Shown here: positions 7,101 to 12,518 of the stretch, piece after piece
How the letters are laid out: each line of letters opens with the position of its first letter
Position numbering within the stretch: position 1 is the stretch's first letter
DNA from: Planctomycetota bacterium
Lineage (GTDB): Bacteria; Planctomycetota; Phycisphaerae; FEN-1346
Assembly (NCBI GenBank): GCA_026386995.1
Contig: JAPLMO010000367.1
Location: forward strand, 1 to 12,518
Length of the DNA: 12,518 nt
Direction: 5' to 3'
Translations under genes and position numbers: made by a program
The notes under the pieces: generated by a model
The model's database searches: none
Seen by the model: the letters and a program-made list of their open reading frames with translations, nothing else
What the model was told of the DNA's origin: nothing

Positions 7101-7212
7101 GACGTTAAGTCGCGGCAAATAGTACTGCGTTTGGGCCGTGGAATCGGACCAGGGCGATAGTGTATGATATCAGCCCCGCGAAGAGTGCGGCCGGAGCAAG
7201 AGGACCATGACC

Positions 7213-8643
7213 ATGAATCGCAGAGAGTTCCTCAAGACGGCAGGCGCGATGGCGGGCGCGGCTCTCGTGGCGCCCCAACTTGCGAGGCCCGCCGCAGCGG
7301 GCGCTCCGGGGCGAAAGCCCAACGTTGTCTTTGTCTTCGCCGACCAGTGGCGTGCCCAGGCCGCCGGGTGCGCCGGCGACCTCAACGTTCGCACGCCCAC
7401 CGTCGATCGGCTGGCCGCCGAGGGCCTCCGGTTCACTACGGCGGTCTCCACTTGCCCCGTCTGCTCGCCGTACCGCGCGAGTTTGCTGACGGGCCGCTAT
7501 CCGCTGACGCACGGCGTGTTCCTCAATGACGTGCCGCTCGGCACTGAGGCGGTCTCGATCGCCAAAGCCTTCAAGGGCGCTGGCTACCGAACCGCATACA
7601 TCGGCAAGTGGCACGTGGACGGGCACGGGCGGTCGGCTTTCATCCCGCCCGAGCGGCGGCAGGGCTTCGAGTTCTGGCGAGCGATGGAGTGCACGCACAC
7701 CTACAACCGCTCGTTCTACTATGCCGATGAGAACGTCAAGTTGCTCTGGGACGGCTACGATGCCGCCGCCCAGACGCGCGAGGCGCAGGGGTACATCCGC
7801 CAACACGCCGGCAAAGAGCCGTTCCTCCTGATGCTCTCGTGGGGCCCGCCGCATAACCCATACGAGACCGCCCCCGAGAAGTACGCCCAGAGGTACAAGC
7901 CCGAGGACCTCGCCCTGCGCCCGAACGTTCCCCCGGAGGCTGCCGCGCGGGCACGCAAAGACCTCGCAGGATACTGCGCCCACATCGCGGCCCTTGACGA
8001 TTGCATGGCCGACCTCTGGCAGACGCTGCGGGAATGCGGCATTGAGGACGAGACCGTCTTCGTGTTCACCTCGGACCACGGCGACATGCTTGGCTCGCAG
8101 GGCGAGCAGCGCAAGCAGCGGCCGTACGATGAGGCCGCCCTCGTGCCGCTCATCATCCACTGGCCGCGCCTGGGCAAGGGCCGCACCATCACGGCGCCCA
8201 TCGGCACACCCGACCTGATGCCGACGCTTCTGGGGCTTGCGGGCCTCGATATCCCAAAGACCGTCGAGGGGAACGATTTTTCAGGGCACCTGCGCGGCGG
8301 GCCGGCGCCCGGCGACGGCGCGGCCCTCTTCGCCTGCTATGCCCCGTTCGGCGAATGGACCAGGGCCGCGGGCGGCCGAGAATACCGGGGCGTGCGAACG
8401 ATGCGGCACACGTACGTCCGCAGCCTCGACGGCCCCTGGCTGCTCTTCGACAACGAGGCCGACCCGTACCAGATGAAGAACCTGTGCGGCGACCCGCGGC
8501 ACGCGGACCTCCAGAAGCAACTGGAGGAGTTGCTCCAGCAGAAACTTCGCCAGACGCACGACGATTTCCAGCCGGCGAAAGAGTACATCGCCAAGTGGAA
8601 ATACGTGACCGACAGGAGCGGCACGGCGCCTTATGCGTCGTAA
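7213..8643 (+). CDS. Tat-exported sulfatase (type I, formylglycine-dependent)
   Basis: Sulfatases hydrolyse sulfate esters using a formylglycine made from Cys or Ser. From the ATG at 7213 the protein has 476 residues. A twin-arginine signal N-R-R-E-F-L-K is followed by a hydrophobic Ala-rich segment (to about residue 30), so it is exported folded. The signature C-S-P-Y-R (residues 84-88; Cys codon 7462-7464) leads into A-S-L-L-T-G-R. Metal and active-site motifs F-A-D-Q (42-45), G-K-W-H (131-134), P-P-H-N-P (212-216) and S-D-H-G-D (287-291) are present. A second ATG at 7207 is in frame; AGAGGA at 7199-7204 is better spaced for 7213 (8 bases) than for 7207 (2 bases). Only a TATGAT -10-like box (7163-7168) is visible upstream. 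No formylglycine-generating enzyme is in the window. The substrate, probably a sulfated polysaccharide, cannot be read from sequence. Confidence 0.94.
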   Translation: MNRREFLKTAGAMAGAALVAPQLARPAAAGAPGRKPNVVFVFADQWRAQAAGCAGDLNVRTPTVDRLAAEGLRFTTAVSTCPVCSPYRASLLTGRYPLTHGVFLNDVPLGTEAVSIAKAFKGAGYRTAYIGKWHVDGHGRSAFIPPERRQGFEFWRAMECTHTYNRSFYYADENVKLLWDGYDAAAQTREAQGYIRQHAGKEPFLLMLSWGPPHNPYETAPEKYAQRYKPEDLALRPNVPPEAAARARKDLAGYCAHIAALDDCMADLWQTLRECGIEDETVFVFTSDHGDMLGSQGEQRKQRPYDEAALVPLIIHWPRLGKGRTITAPIGTPDLMPTLLGLAGLDIPKTVEGNDFSGHLRGGPAPGDGAALFACYAPFGEWTRAAGGREYRGVRTMRHTYVRSLDGPWLLFDNEADPYQMKNLCGDPRHADLQKQLEELLQQKLRQTHDDFQPAKEYIAKWKYVTDRSGTAPYAS

Positions 8644-8650
8644 CGTCGTT

Positions 8651-8756
8651 TATTGAGGACTGTAAAACTAATGTCACAACGCCACCTTCGCCAAAGGGCC
8701 GAAAATAAGCCTAATCGCAATCGGCGACTGTGACATTAGTAATACAGTCCTCAATA
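8651..8756. mobile_element. MITE-like element with 26-bp inverted repeats and TA duplication
   Basis: The left arm (8653-8678) begins TTGAGGACTGTA and the right arm (8729-8754) ends TACAGTCCTCAA. The 26-base arms are complementary at 24 positions. A TA dinucleotide flanks both outer ends (8651-8652 and 8755-8756). The 50-base centre (8679-8728) has no coding potential. TA duplication plus long terminal repeats is characteristic of elements moved by IS630/Tc1-mariner transposases. The element begins 7 bases after the sulfatase stop and lies between convergent genes, so its long stem may also work as a terminator. No transposase is in the window. Confidence 0.72.
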
Positions 8757-8806
8757 GCCGTCGCCGCACACGGCGACGGTCATTACACGGCCGTTTGCGG
8801 CCGCGG
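8756..8806. repeat. Nested palindromic repeat, copy 1
   Basis: The first 23 bases (8756-8778) are identical to 9794-9816 and contain a perfect 9-bp stem, CCGTCGCCG/CGGCGACGG with loop CACA. The following 28 bases are similar in both copies, sharing for example TGCGGCC. The repeat abuts the right end of the MITE-like element and contains the stop and last codons of the upstream-most YkgJ reading frame on the minus strand (8783-8806). Confidence 0.65.
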
Positions 8807-9268
8807 CAGGATGTGTTCGAGGTACACCCTCGCCGGACCGTACCACCAGGCCCCCTGCCCTGCGGCAATTCGCTGGATCTCGCGCAGAGCGTCGGCGTAA
8901 ATTTGCTCGCCGGCCGCGCGGGCCTCGGCGTCGCAGAAGTACGTGCGACAGCCTAGCAGCCGCGCGCTACGGGCCGTACAGATGTCGCCCTGCTGATGCG
9001 GGCAGCGCCATGAATCGCACGACCCCGACCTTATGGTCGGGGCTCGAGATGCAGGCGTTTCAGCCACAAAGTAAGCCAACTCCAGCGCGCTTGCGAAAAG
9101 GATGACCCCCCCCGGCTCAAAGCGGCAGCACTTGCCGCATGCCCGGCAGGCGGAGGCCGCCGGCGCAAGGGCCGCATCGACTCGGGCATACACCTCAACC
9201 ACGGCCGCGCGCACCTCAGCGCTCGGCGGCTCGTAGGCGGGCGGTGGACCCCAGGGACCTTGCATCAT
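8783..9268 (-). CDS. YkgJ-family cysteine-rich protein (putative Zn/Fe-chelating), second of pair
   Basis: The 161-residue protein carries C-x-x-C-x-x-C-C at residues 41-48, then C84, C89, C97, C107 and C112 in a C-P-H-Q...[12 protein letters not shown] arrangement. This fits the CxxCxxCC (PF03692-type) family, thought to chelate zinc or iron; its biochemical role is not established. The start is taken as the first of two adjacent ATGs (9268, 9265), 8 bases after the stop of the upstream paralogue, with a weak AGGG before it. The long upstream extension of the frame lies inside the paralogue and is rejected. Residues 75-83 are encoded by a perfect palindrome (9023-9042) between the two cysteine clusters, and the last residues come from the repeat at 8756-8806. 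Both look like sequence gained by repeat insertion. No signal peptide is seen, so it is probably cytosolic. Confidence 0.85.
   Translation of the reverse strand: MMQGPWGPPPAYEPPSAEVRAAVVEVYARVDAALAPAASACRACGKCCRFEPGGVILFASALELAYFVAETPASRAPTIRSGSCDSWRCPHQQGDICTARSARLLGCRTYFCDAEARAAGEQIYADALREIQRIAAGQGAWWYGPARVYLEHILPRPQTAV
9023..9042. repeat. In-frame perfect palindrome inside the ykgJ-like gene
   Basis: CCCCGACC (9023-9030), loop TTAT, and GGTCGGGG (9035-9042) form a perfect 8-bp stem. It lies within coding sequence, in the variable stretch before the second cysteine cluster, without breaking the frame. Read on the minus strand it starts AGCCCC, like the palindrome in mutL (11086-11109). Confidence 0.65.
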
Positions 9269-9276
9269 GGCTTGCC

Positions 9277-9717
9277 CTACATGTCCGTCATCTCTGCCCG
9301 CAGCGCCTCGATCTCGCCGCAGGCGTAGACGGGACCCTGGCCGATACCCGGGCAACGCGCGGCGGCTTCCTGCCACGCCTCGGGGCTGCGGAGGTTGGAA
9401 GGCCAGAACGGCCAGTTGCGGCACTGGAGTGGCCGCACTTCGTACGCGATACAGCGGCCCTTTTCGTCGAGGAGCACGCAATCATAGTTGGCCTTCTCGC
9501 AAAGGCTCATCCCCCGCCAAAGGCTGCGCACATAGGTGCCGCGAAACTCCGCCGGCGAGAGGCCGAAGCATCGGGCGATCGCCGCCAGTTCGTCTTCGTC
9601 CACCCACACGTACCCCGGCCCGCCGCCACAGCACTTGGCGCAGCCCTGACACCCGAAGTGCAGGCCCTCGGCATACCAGGGCAGCGCGGCCGCTTGCTTG
9701 TCCGCCTGCGTGCTCAC
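9277..9717 (-). CDS. YkgJ-family cysteine-rich protein (putative Zn/Fe-chelating), first of pair
   Basis: The 146-residue product has C-x-x-C-x-x-C-C at residues 23-30 (C-Q-G-C-A-K-C-C). It then has C73, C80, C89 and C99 in the order [10 protein letters not shown]...[13 protein letters not shown], and C122 and C133. The R-P-x-x-C-R and W-P-F-W features are classical for this family, so this is the more canonical of the two paralogues. Its function is uncertain; the family is predicted to bind zinc or an iron-sulfur centre. The GTG at 9717 is chosen because GGAGG (9729-9725) sits seven bases before it. The ATG candidates at 9744 and 9738 have no such site, and the 9738 codon lies next to that Shine-Dalgarno. 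The second paralogue follows 8 bases after the stop, so they form an operon, divergent from mutL. Confidence 0.88.
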   Translation of the reverse strand: MSTQADKQAAALPWYAEGLHFGCQGCAKCCGGGPGYVWVDEDELAAIARCFGLSPAEFRGTYVRSLWRGMSLCEKANYDCVLLDEKGRCIAYEVRPLQCRNWPFWPSNLRSPEAWQEAAARCPGIGQGPVYACGEIEALRAEMTDM

Positions 9718-9724
9718 GTCACGA

Positions 9725-9729
9725 CCTCC
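9725..9729 (-). promoter_or_regulatory. Ribosome binding site deciding a GTG start
   Basis: GGAGG on the minus strand lies seven bases before the GTG at 9717, which supports GTG over the upstream ATG codons. Confidence 0.7.
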
Positions 9730-9793
9730 ATAGTGCATCGCCATTTTACGCAGCGGCGTCGCCGAGAGGACAGCATTTTCGCCGCCCGCGTTC

Positions 9794-9845
9794 AGCCGTC
9801 GCCGCACACGGCGACGATCATCATCGCGGTCGTGTGCGGCCACGG
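9794..9845. repeat. Nested palindromic repeat, copy 2
   Basis: The first 23 bases match 8756-8778 exactly, giving an 8-bp stem with loop CACA. A second pairing is possible: 9801-9810 (GCCGCACACG) is the exact reverse complement of 9831-9840, extending to 14 of 15 pairs from the CCGT at 9797. The two structures exclude each other. The repeat lies in the divergent region between the ykgJ pair and mutL. Confidence 0.65.
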
Positions 9846-9871
9846 AAAACGAACGGATCGCCACTGGGCGC

Positions 9872-9901
9872 TTGCGGCCTTTGCCGCGCGGCGACTATAA
9901 T
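9872..9901 (+). promoter_or_regulatory. Sigma70-type promoter of mutL
   Basis: TTGCGG (9872-9877) is followed by 18 bases and a perfect TATAAT (9896-9901). A transcription start near 9908 would give a leader of about 28 bases to the ATG at 9936. This also argues against the in-frame ATG at 9900, which overlaps the -10 box. Confidence 0.6.
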
Positions 9902-10384
9902 GCCGCCGAACCCTGCGCGAAGGGCCGTGCCAACGATGTCGCCGATCCGGATTCTTCCCGAGCAACTCGTCAATCAGATCGCCGCGGGCGAGGTCATCGA
10001 GCGCCCCGCCAGCGTCGTCAAGGAACTCCTCGAGAACGCCATCGACGCCCAGGCCACGCGCATCCTTCTTGAACTCCAGGAGGCCGGCAAGAAACTCATC
10101 CGCGTAAGCGACGACGGCACGGGCATCCCGGCGGCCGAGGTTCCCCTCGCCCTTGCAAGCCACGCCACGAGCAAGATCGCTACGGCTGAGGACCTTGAGG
10201 GAATCACGTCGCTGGGCTTTCGCGGCGAGGCCCTGGCGTCTATAGCGTCGAGGTCTCCGTCTCGGCCGGCAAGGCCGAGCCGCCGCGGCCCACGAGCGGC
10301 CCGGTCGGCACGTCCGTCGAGGTCCGCAACCTGTACCGCTACGTTCCCGCCCGCCGCAAGTTCCTCAAGGCCGACGCCACCGAG

Positions 10385-11824
10385 ATGGGGCACATCACCG
10401 AGCAGGTCACGCGCCTGGCGCTGGCGTACCCGAGCGTGCACCTGGCCGTCACGCACAATAGCCGGACCGTCTACGAGTTGCCGCCGACCGACTCCGTCCG
10501 CGCCCGCGTGGCAGTGTTTTTCGGCGAGGACCTGGCGCAGGGCCTCCTGGAGATCGCCTCGGAGGAACCCGCGGGAAAGTTGTGGGGCCTCATCGGCCCG
10601 CCGCATCTGGCGCGAGCAACGACGCAGACGCAGTACCTCTTCCTGAACGGGCGGTATGTCCGCGACCGTAGCCTGGGGCATGCCCTGCGGGAAGCCTACC
10701 GAGGGCTGCTGGAAGGCGGGCGCCAGCCGGTCGCGTTCCTCTTTCTGACGATCCAGCCCGACCGCGTGGACGTAAACGTTCACCCGACGAAAATTGAGGT
10801 GCGCCTGCGCGATGGGCACCTCTTGTACGGCCAGTTGCTGGCGGCGGTGCGTGAGCGGCTGCTCGGGCCGGGCATCACGCCGCACGTCGCCCCGCCGCTC
10901 GATCTGCCCCATGCCGGCCCGGCAGGCGGGCCGCACGCCTCCGATGCCGAGCGCAACGCACGCGTACGCGAGGCCGTGGCGGATTTTCTGCGGAGCCCGC
11001 AGGCGCAGGCCCAGCCGCGGCTGCCGCTGGCGGGGCGGGCGGATGAGGCACGCCTGAGCATACCGCGGGAGCCTGTTGGCGTTCGGCCCCCGGTGTATTC
11101 ACCGGGGGCTAAATATGGCGAGCCCGGCGCAGCACAGGAGTCGCCACCGAATGAGCCGCTGCCGGCCGGAGGGCAGCCGCAGCCGCCGACATACGCTCAG
11201 CCAGGCGAGGCGCCGCTGCGGGCCGTGCAACTTCACAACACGTACTTGGTGGCCGAGACGGCCGATGGCATCCTGATCGTCGACCAGCACGCCCTGCACG
11301 AGCGGATCCTCTTTGAGGAGATCATGGCACGCATGGAGGCCGGGCCGCTGGAGGCCCAGCGGTTCCTTCTGCCCGTAACCGCGAGCCTGACGGACCGCGA
11401 AATCGCCGCCGTCGAGGAACACCGCGAGGCCCTCGCGCACCTGGGGATCGAGGCCCAGCCGATGGGTCCGCGAACGGTGGCCGTGCACGCGTTTCCGACA
11501 CTGCTGTCGCGAGCCGAGCCGACGGCGGTCCTGCGCGATTTCCTCGCGTGGGCCTTGGCGCTGGATGCGCCGCCGACGGCGCGGCAGGTGCTGGAGAAAC
11601 TCGCGCACGTGGCCGCCTGTCGCGCCGCCGTCAAGGCCGGCGACCCGCTGAAGCGCGAAGAGATCGAGGCGCTGCTGGCCCGCCGCGCGACCGGCGACCT
11701 TGCCGCAACCTGTCCGCACGGTCGGCCGACGGCGCTGGTCTTGAGCAAGTCGGACCTGGAGAAACAGTTCGGCCGCGACTACGCCGCCCCGCCACGGAAC
11801 CCCGAAGAACCCCTGCCGTTCTGA
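10385..11824 (+). CDS. MutL C-terminal portion, longest intact reading frame after the lesion
   Basis: This 479-residue frame begins at an internal ATG in the transducer domain (M-G-H-I-T-E-Q-V) and holds the rest of the ATPase transducer region, a Pro/Gly-rich linker and the complete endonuclease dimerisation domain. It lacks the ATP-binding motifs and would probably not be expressed by itself; no ribosome binding site precedes the ATG. An automatic annotation is likely to list it as a separate mutL. Confidence 0.6.
   Translation: MGHITEQVTRLALAYPSVHLAVTHNSRTVYELPPTDSVRARVAVFFGEDLAQGLLEIASEEPAGKLWGLIGPPHLARATTQTQYLFLNGRYVRDRSLGHALREAYRGLLEGGRQPVAFLFLTIQPDRVDVNVHPTKIEVRLRDGHLLYGQLLAAVRERLLGPGITPHVAPPLDLPHAGPAGGPHASDAERNARVREAVADFLRSPQAQAQPRLPLAGRADEARLSIPREPVGVRPPVYSPGAKYGEPGAAQESPPNEPLPAGGQPQPPTYAQPGEAPLRAVQLHNTYLVAETADGILIVDQHALHERILFEEIMARMEAGPLEAQRFLLPVTASLTDREIAAVEEHREALAHLGIEAQPMGPRTVAVHAFPTLLSRAEPTAVLRDFLAWALALDAPPTARQVLEKLAHVAACRAAVKAGDPLKREEIEALLARRATGDLAATCPHGRPTALVLSKSDLEKQFGRDYAAPPRNPEEPLPF
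11086..11109. repeat. In-frame perfect palindrome in the mutL linker
   Basis: GCCCCCGGTG (11086-11095), loop TATT, and CACCGGGGGC (11100-11109) form a perfect 10-bp stem. It codes in frame for part of the variable linker between the ATPase and endonuclease domains. Minus-strand reading starts AGCCCCC, with an AT-only tetraloop, like the palindrome at 9023-9042. Confidence 0.65.
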
Positions 11825-12170
11825 TCCGCCGCGCTCATTGCTGAAACACATTGCCCCCAGGAGTAGCGCACAGCCGAAAAAAGGTGGTGCGTCAGTTACG
11901 AGGGGATGTGGCACGGCTGGCTTGCCCAGCCGTGGCGGAAGGCCCGCGAGGTTTCCCACGGCTGGACAAGCCAGCCGTGCCACACCCGCTAAGGCTGACG
12001 CAGTACGAAAAAAGTTGTTTTTCTGATTGCAAAGACCCGTTCGCGAAGTAGAGTGCCCTTTTTAATTCCGGCGTGTGTGGGCTCCGTTTTTTCTAACCAA
12101 GTGATGAAGTCTCGGGGTCATACTACAATGAGGGCCAGGCGTTGCTCCGCAAAAGACTAGCAGGTGAGCC
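11825..12170. other. Non-coding region between mutL and the Nramp gene
   Basis: The 346 bases hold no convincing gene. The left half contains the nested palindrome (11907-11984) and its possible flanking duplications. The right half is AT-rich with several T-runs (12015-12022, 12058-12063, 12087-12092). Two promoter candidates face the Nramp gene: TTGCAA-16 bases-TAGAGT (12027-12054), and a TACAAT -10 box at 12124-12129 without a clear -35. No metal-sensing riboswitch pattern was recognised. Confidence 0.5.
11888..12002. repeat. Large nested palindrome (hairpin doublet) after mutL
   Basis: Arms 11907-11935 and 11956-11984 are complementary at 28 of 29 positions around a 20-base spacer. Each arm is itself a hairpin: CACGGCTGG/CCAGCCGTG with a 5-base loop (11912-11934 and 11957-11979). 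An outer pair TGCGTCAG (11888-11895) and CTGACGCA (11995-12002) extends the symmetry. Outside it, CGAAAAAAG appears directly repeated at 11875-11883 and 12006-12014, as a target duplication would. It could fold as one long stem or as two adjacent hairpins (REP/BIME-like). Confidence 0.7.
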
Positions 12171-12518
12171 GTGTACTGGATCAGTAAAACCATTCACCGT
12201 TTCAGCCGATTGAGCCGCAGGTCGGCGATCTTCCTGGCCGTCCTCGGCCCGGGCATCATCACCATGATCGCCGACAACGACGCCGGCGGCATTTCCACGT
12301 ACGCACAAACGGGCGCCAAGACCGGATTCTGCCTCCTCTGGGCCTTCGTCATCCTGGTGCCGATGGCCTACTACGTCCAGGAGATGACGGTGCGCCTGGG
12401 CGCGGTGACGAAGCGCGGCCACGCGGAGGCCATCTTCGACGGCTTCGGCAAGTTCTGGGGCTGGTTCTCCATCACCGACCTGGCCATCATCAACTGGCTG
12501 ACGCTGATCACCGAGTAC
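12171..12518 (+). CDS. Nramp-type divalent metal transporter, 5' part
   Basis: The first 116 residues are visible; the rest is outside the window. Nramp transporters import Mn2+, Fe2+ or related divalent ions across the cytoplasmic membrane, usually with protons. The segment G-P-G-I-I-T-M-I-A-D-N-D-A-G-G-I-S-T-Y-A-Q (residues 26-46) corresponds to TM1 with its broken helix, followed by TM2 (about 52-70), V-Q-E-M-T-V-R-L-G (69-77) and TM3 (about 98-115). The usual D-P-G-N metal motif is replaced by D-N-D-A-G-G, which marks a divergent Nramp clade, so ion preference cannot be assumed. A GTG start at 12171 is used: an in-frame stop lies two codons upstream, and AGGTGA (12162-12167) precedes it closely. 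Confidence 0.85.
   Translation, partial: MYWISKTIHRFSRLSRRSAIFLAVLGPGIITMIADNDAGGISTYAQTGAKTGFCLLWAFVILVPMAYYVQEMTVRLGAVTKRGHAEAIFDGFGKFWGWFSITDLAIINWLTLITEY

Larger units (their letters stand above)
9936..11824 (+). pseudogene. mutL: DNA mismatch repair protein MutL, disrupted by a frameshift and internal deletion
   Basis: MutL couples mismatch recognition by MutS to strand incision. Residues 1-105 read in the frame of 9936: [20 protein letters not shown] (E30 and N34), D-D-G-T-G-I and [10 protein letters not shown]. Homology then resumes in another frame from about 10241 (Y-S-V-E-V...[10 protein letters not shown]...P-A-R-R-K-F-L-K) and runs to the stop at 11822-11824. Compared with E. coli MutL, about 18-20 residues after G-E-A-L-A-S are absent, so a simple indel cannot explain it. 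The C-terminal part has [12 protein letters not shown], a perfect DQHA(X)2E(X)4E endonuclease motif, plus A-C-R and C-P-H-G-R-P. This is therefore the endonuclease type of MutL. As read, translation from the ATG would give a 236-residue product ending at 10646. A true lesion or an assembly or sequencing error are both possible. Confidence 0.88.

Noticed and set aside
6113..7108. A 331-codon plus-strand open frame opposite the FHA gene
   Set aside because: It overlaps the FHA gene with its perfect ribosome binding site, and it begins inside the rpsU promoter region.
7105..8160. A 351-codon minus-strand open frame across the sulfatase
   Set aside because: It is antisense to a gene with complete sulfatase motifs and a Tat signal, and no recognisable domain was seen.
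8651..9845. CRISPR array formed by the palindromic repeats
   Set aside because: The repeats are only two copies about 1 kb apart with genes between them. There is no regular spacer pattern and no cas gene.
10241..10250. Programmed ribosomal frameshifting in mutL
   Set aside because: No slippery heptamer is present, and about 18-20 conserved residues are missing in addition to the frame change. A shift alone would not restore the protein.

Overview
The window is GC-rich, densely coding bacterial DNA. A lone Tat-exported sulfatase, a small FHA-domain protein, an endonuclease-type MutL and a conserved-looking membrane-anchored helical protein suggest a Planctomycetota genome, perhaps Phycisphaerae-like and probably from a metagenome. 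That placement is inference from gene content and style; there is no rRNA in the window.

Layout, left to right. (1) Plus strand: the 3' part of a beta-ketoacyl-ACP synthase, then an acyl-CoA dehydratase activase (BcrA/BadF/HgdC family). (2) Minus strand, 1625-5800: three overlapping genes encoding an ABC-2 ATPase, a permease with a very large extracytoplasmic insertion, and a single-pass membrane-anchored helical protein. They lie downstream of rpsU (ribosomal protein S21). (3) An AT-richer intergenic stretch of 336 bases with the rpsU promoter, then an FHA-domain gene on the minus strand. (4) A divergent plus-strand Tat-exported sulfatase. (5) A 106-bp MITE-like inverted-repeat element directly after the sulfatase stop. 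(6) Two tandem minus-strand YkgJ-type cysteine-rich genes, bracketed by two copies of a palindromic repeat. (7) mutL on the plus strand, broken by a frameshift and a missing segment just after the GFRGEAL motif. (8) A 346-base intergenic region holding a large nested palindrome, then the 5' part of an Nramp-type metal transporter that runs off the window.

The clearest gene team is the ATPase, permease and anchored-protein operon, whose genes overlap by 8 and 4 bases. It is probably an envelope export or remodelling complex with unknown substrate. The two YkgJ genes form an 8-base-spaced pair. The other neighbours show no obvious shared pathway.

The most unusual material is not protein-coding. 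The window carries several distinct perfect or near-perfect palindromes: one MITE with TA-flanked inverted repeats, one doublet palindrome with possible 9-bp flanking repeats, a repeated nested hairpin around the ykgJ pair, and short GC palindromes with 4-nt loops. Two of those short palindromes lie in frame inside coding sequence (ykgJ and the mutL linker). No CRISPR array, tRNA, rRNA or transposase gene was seen.
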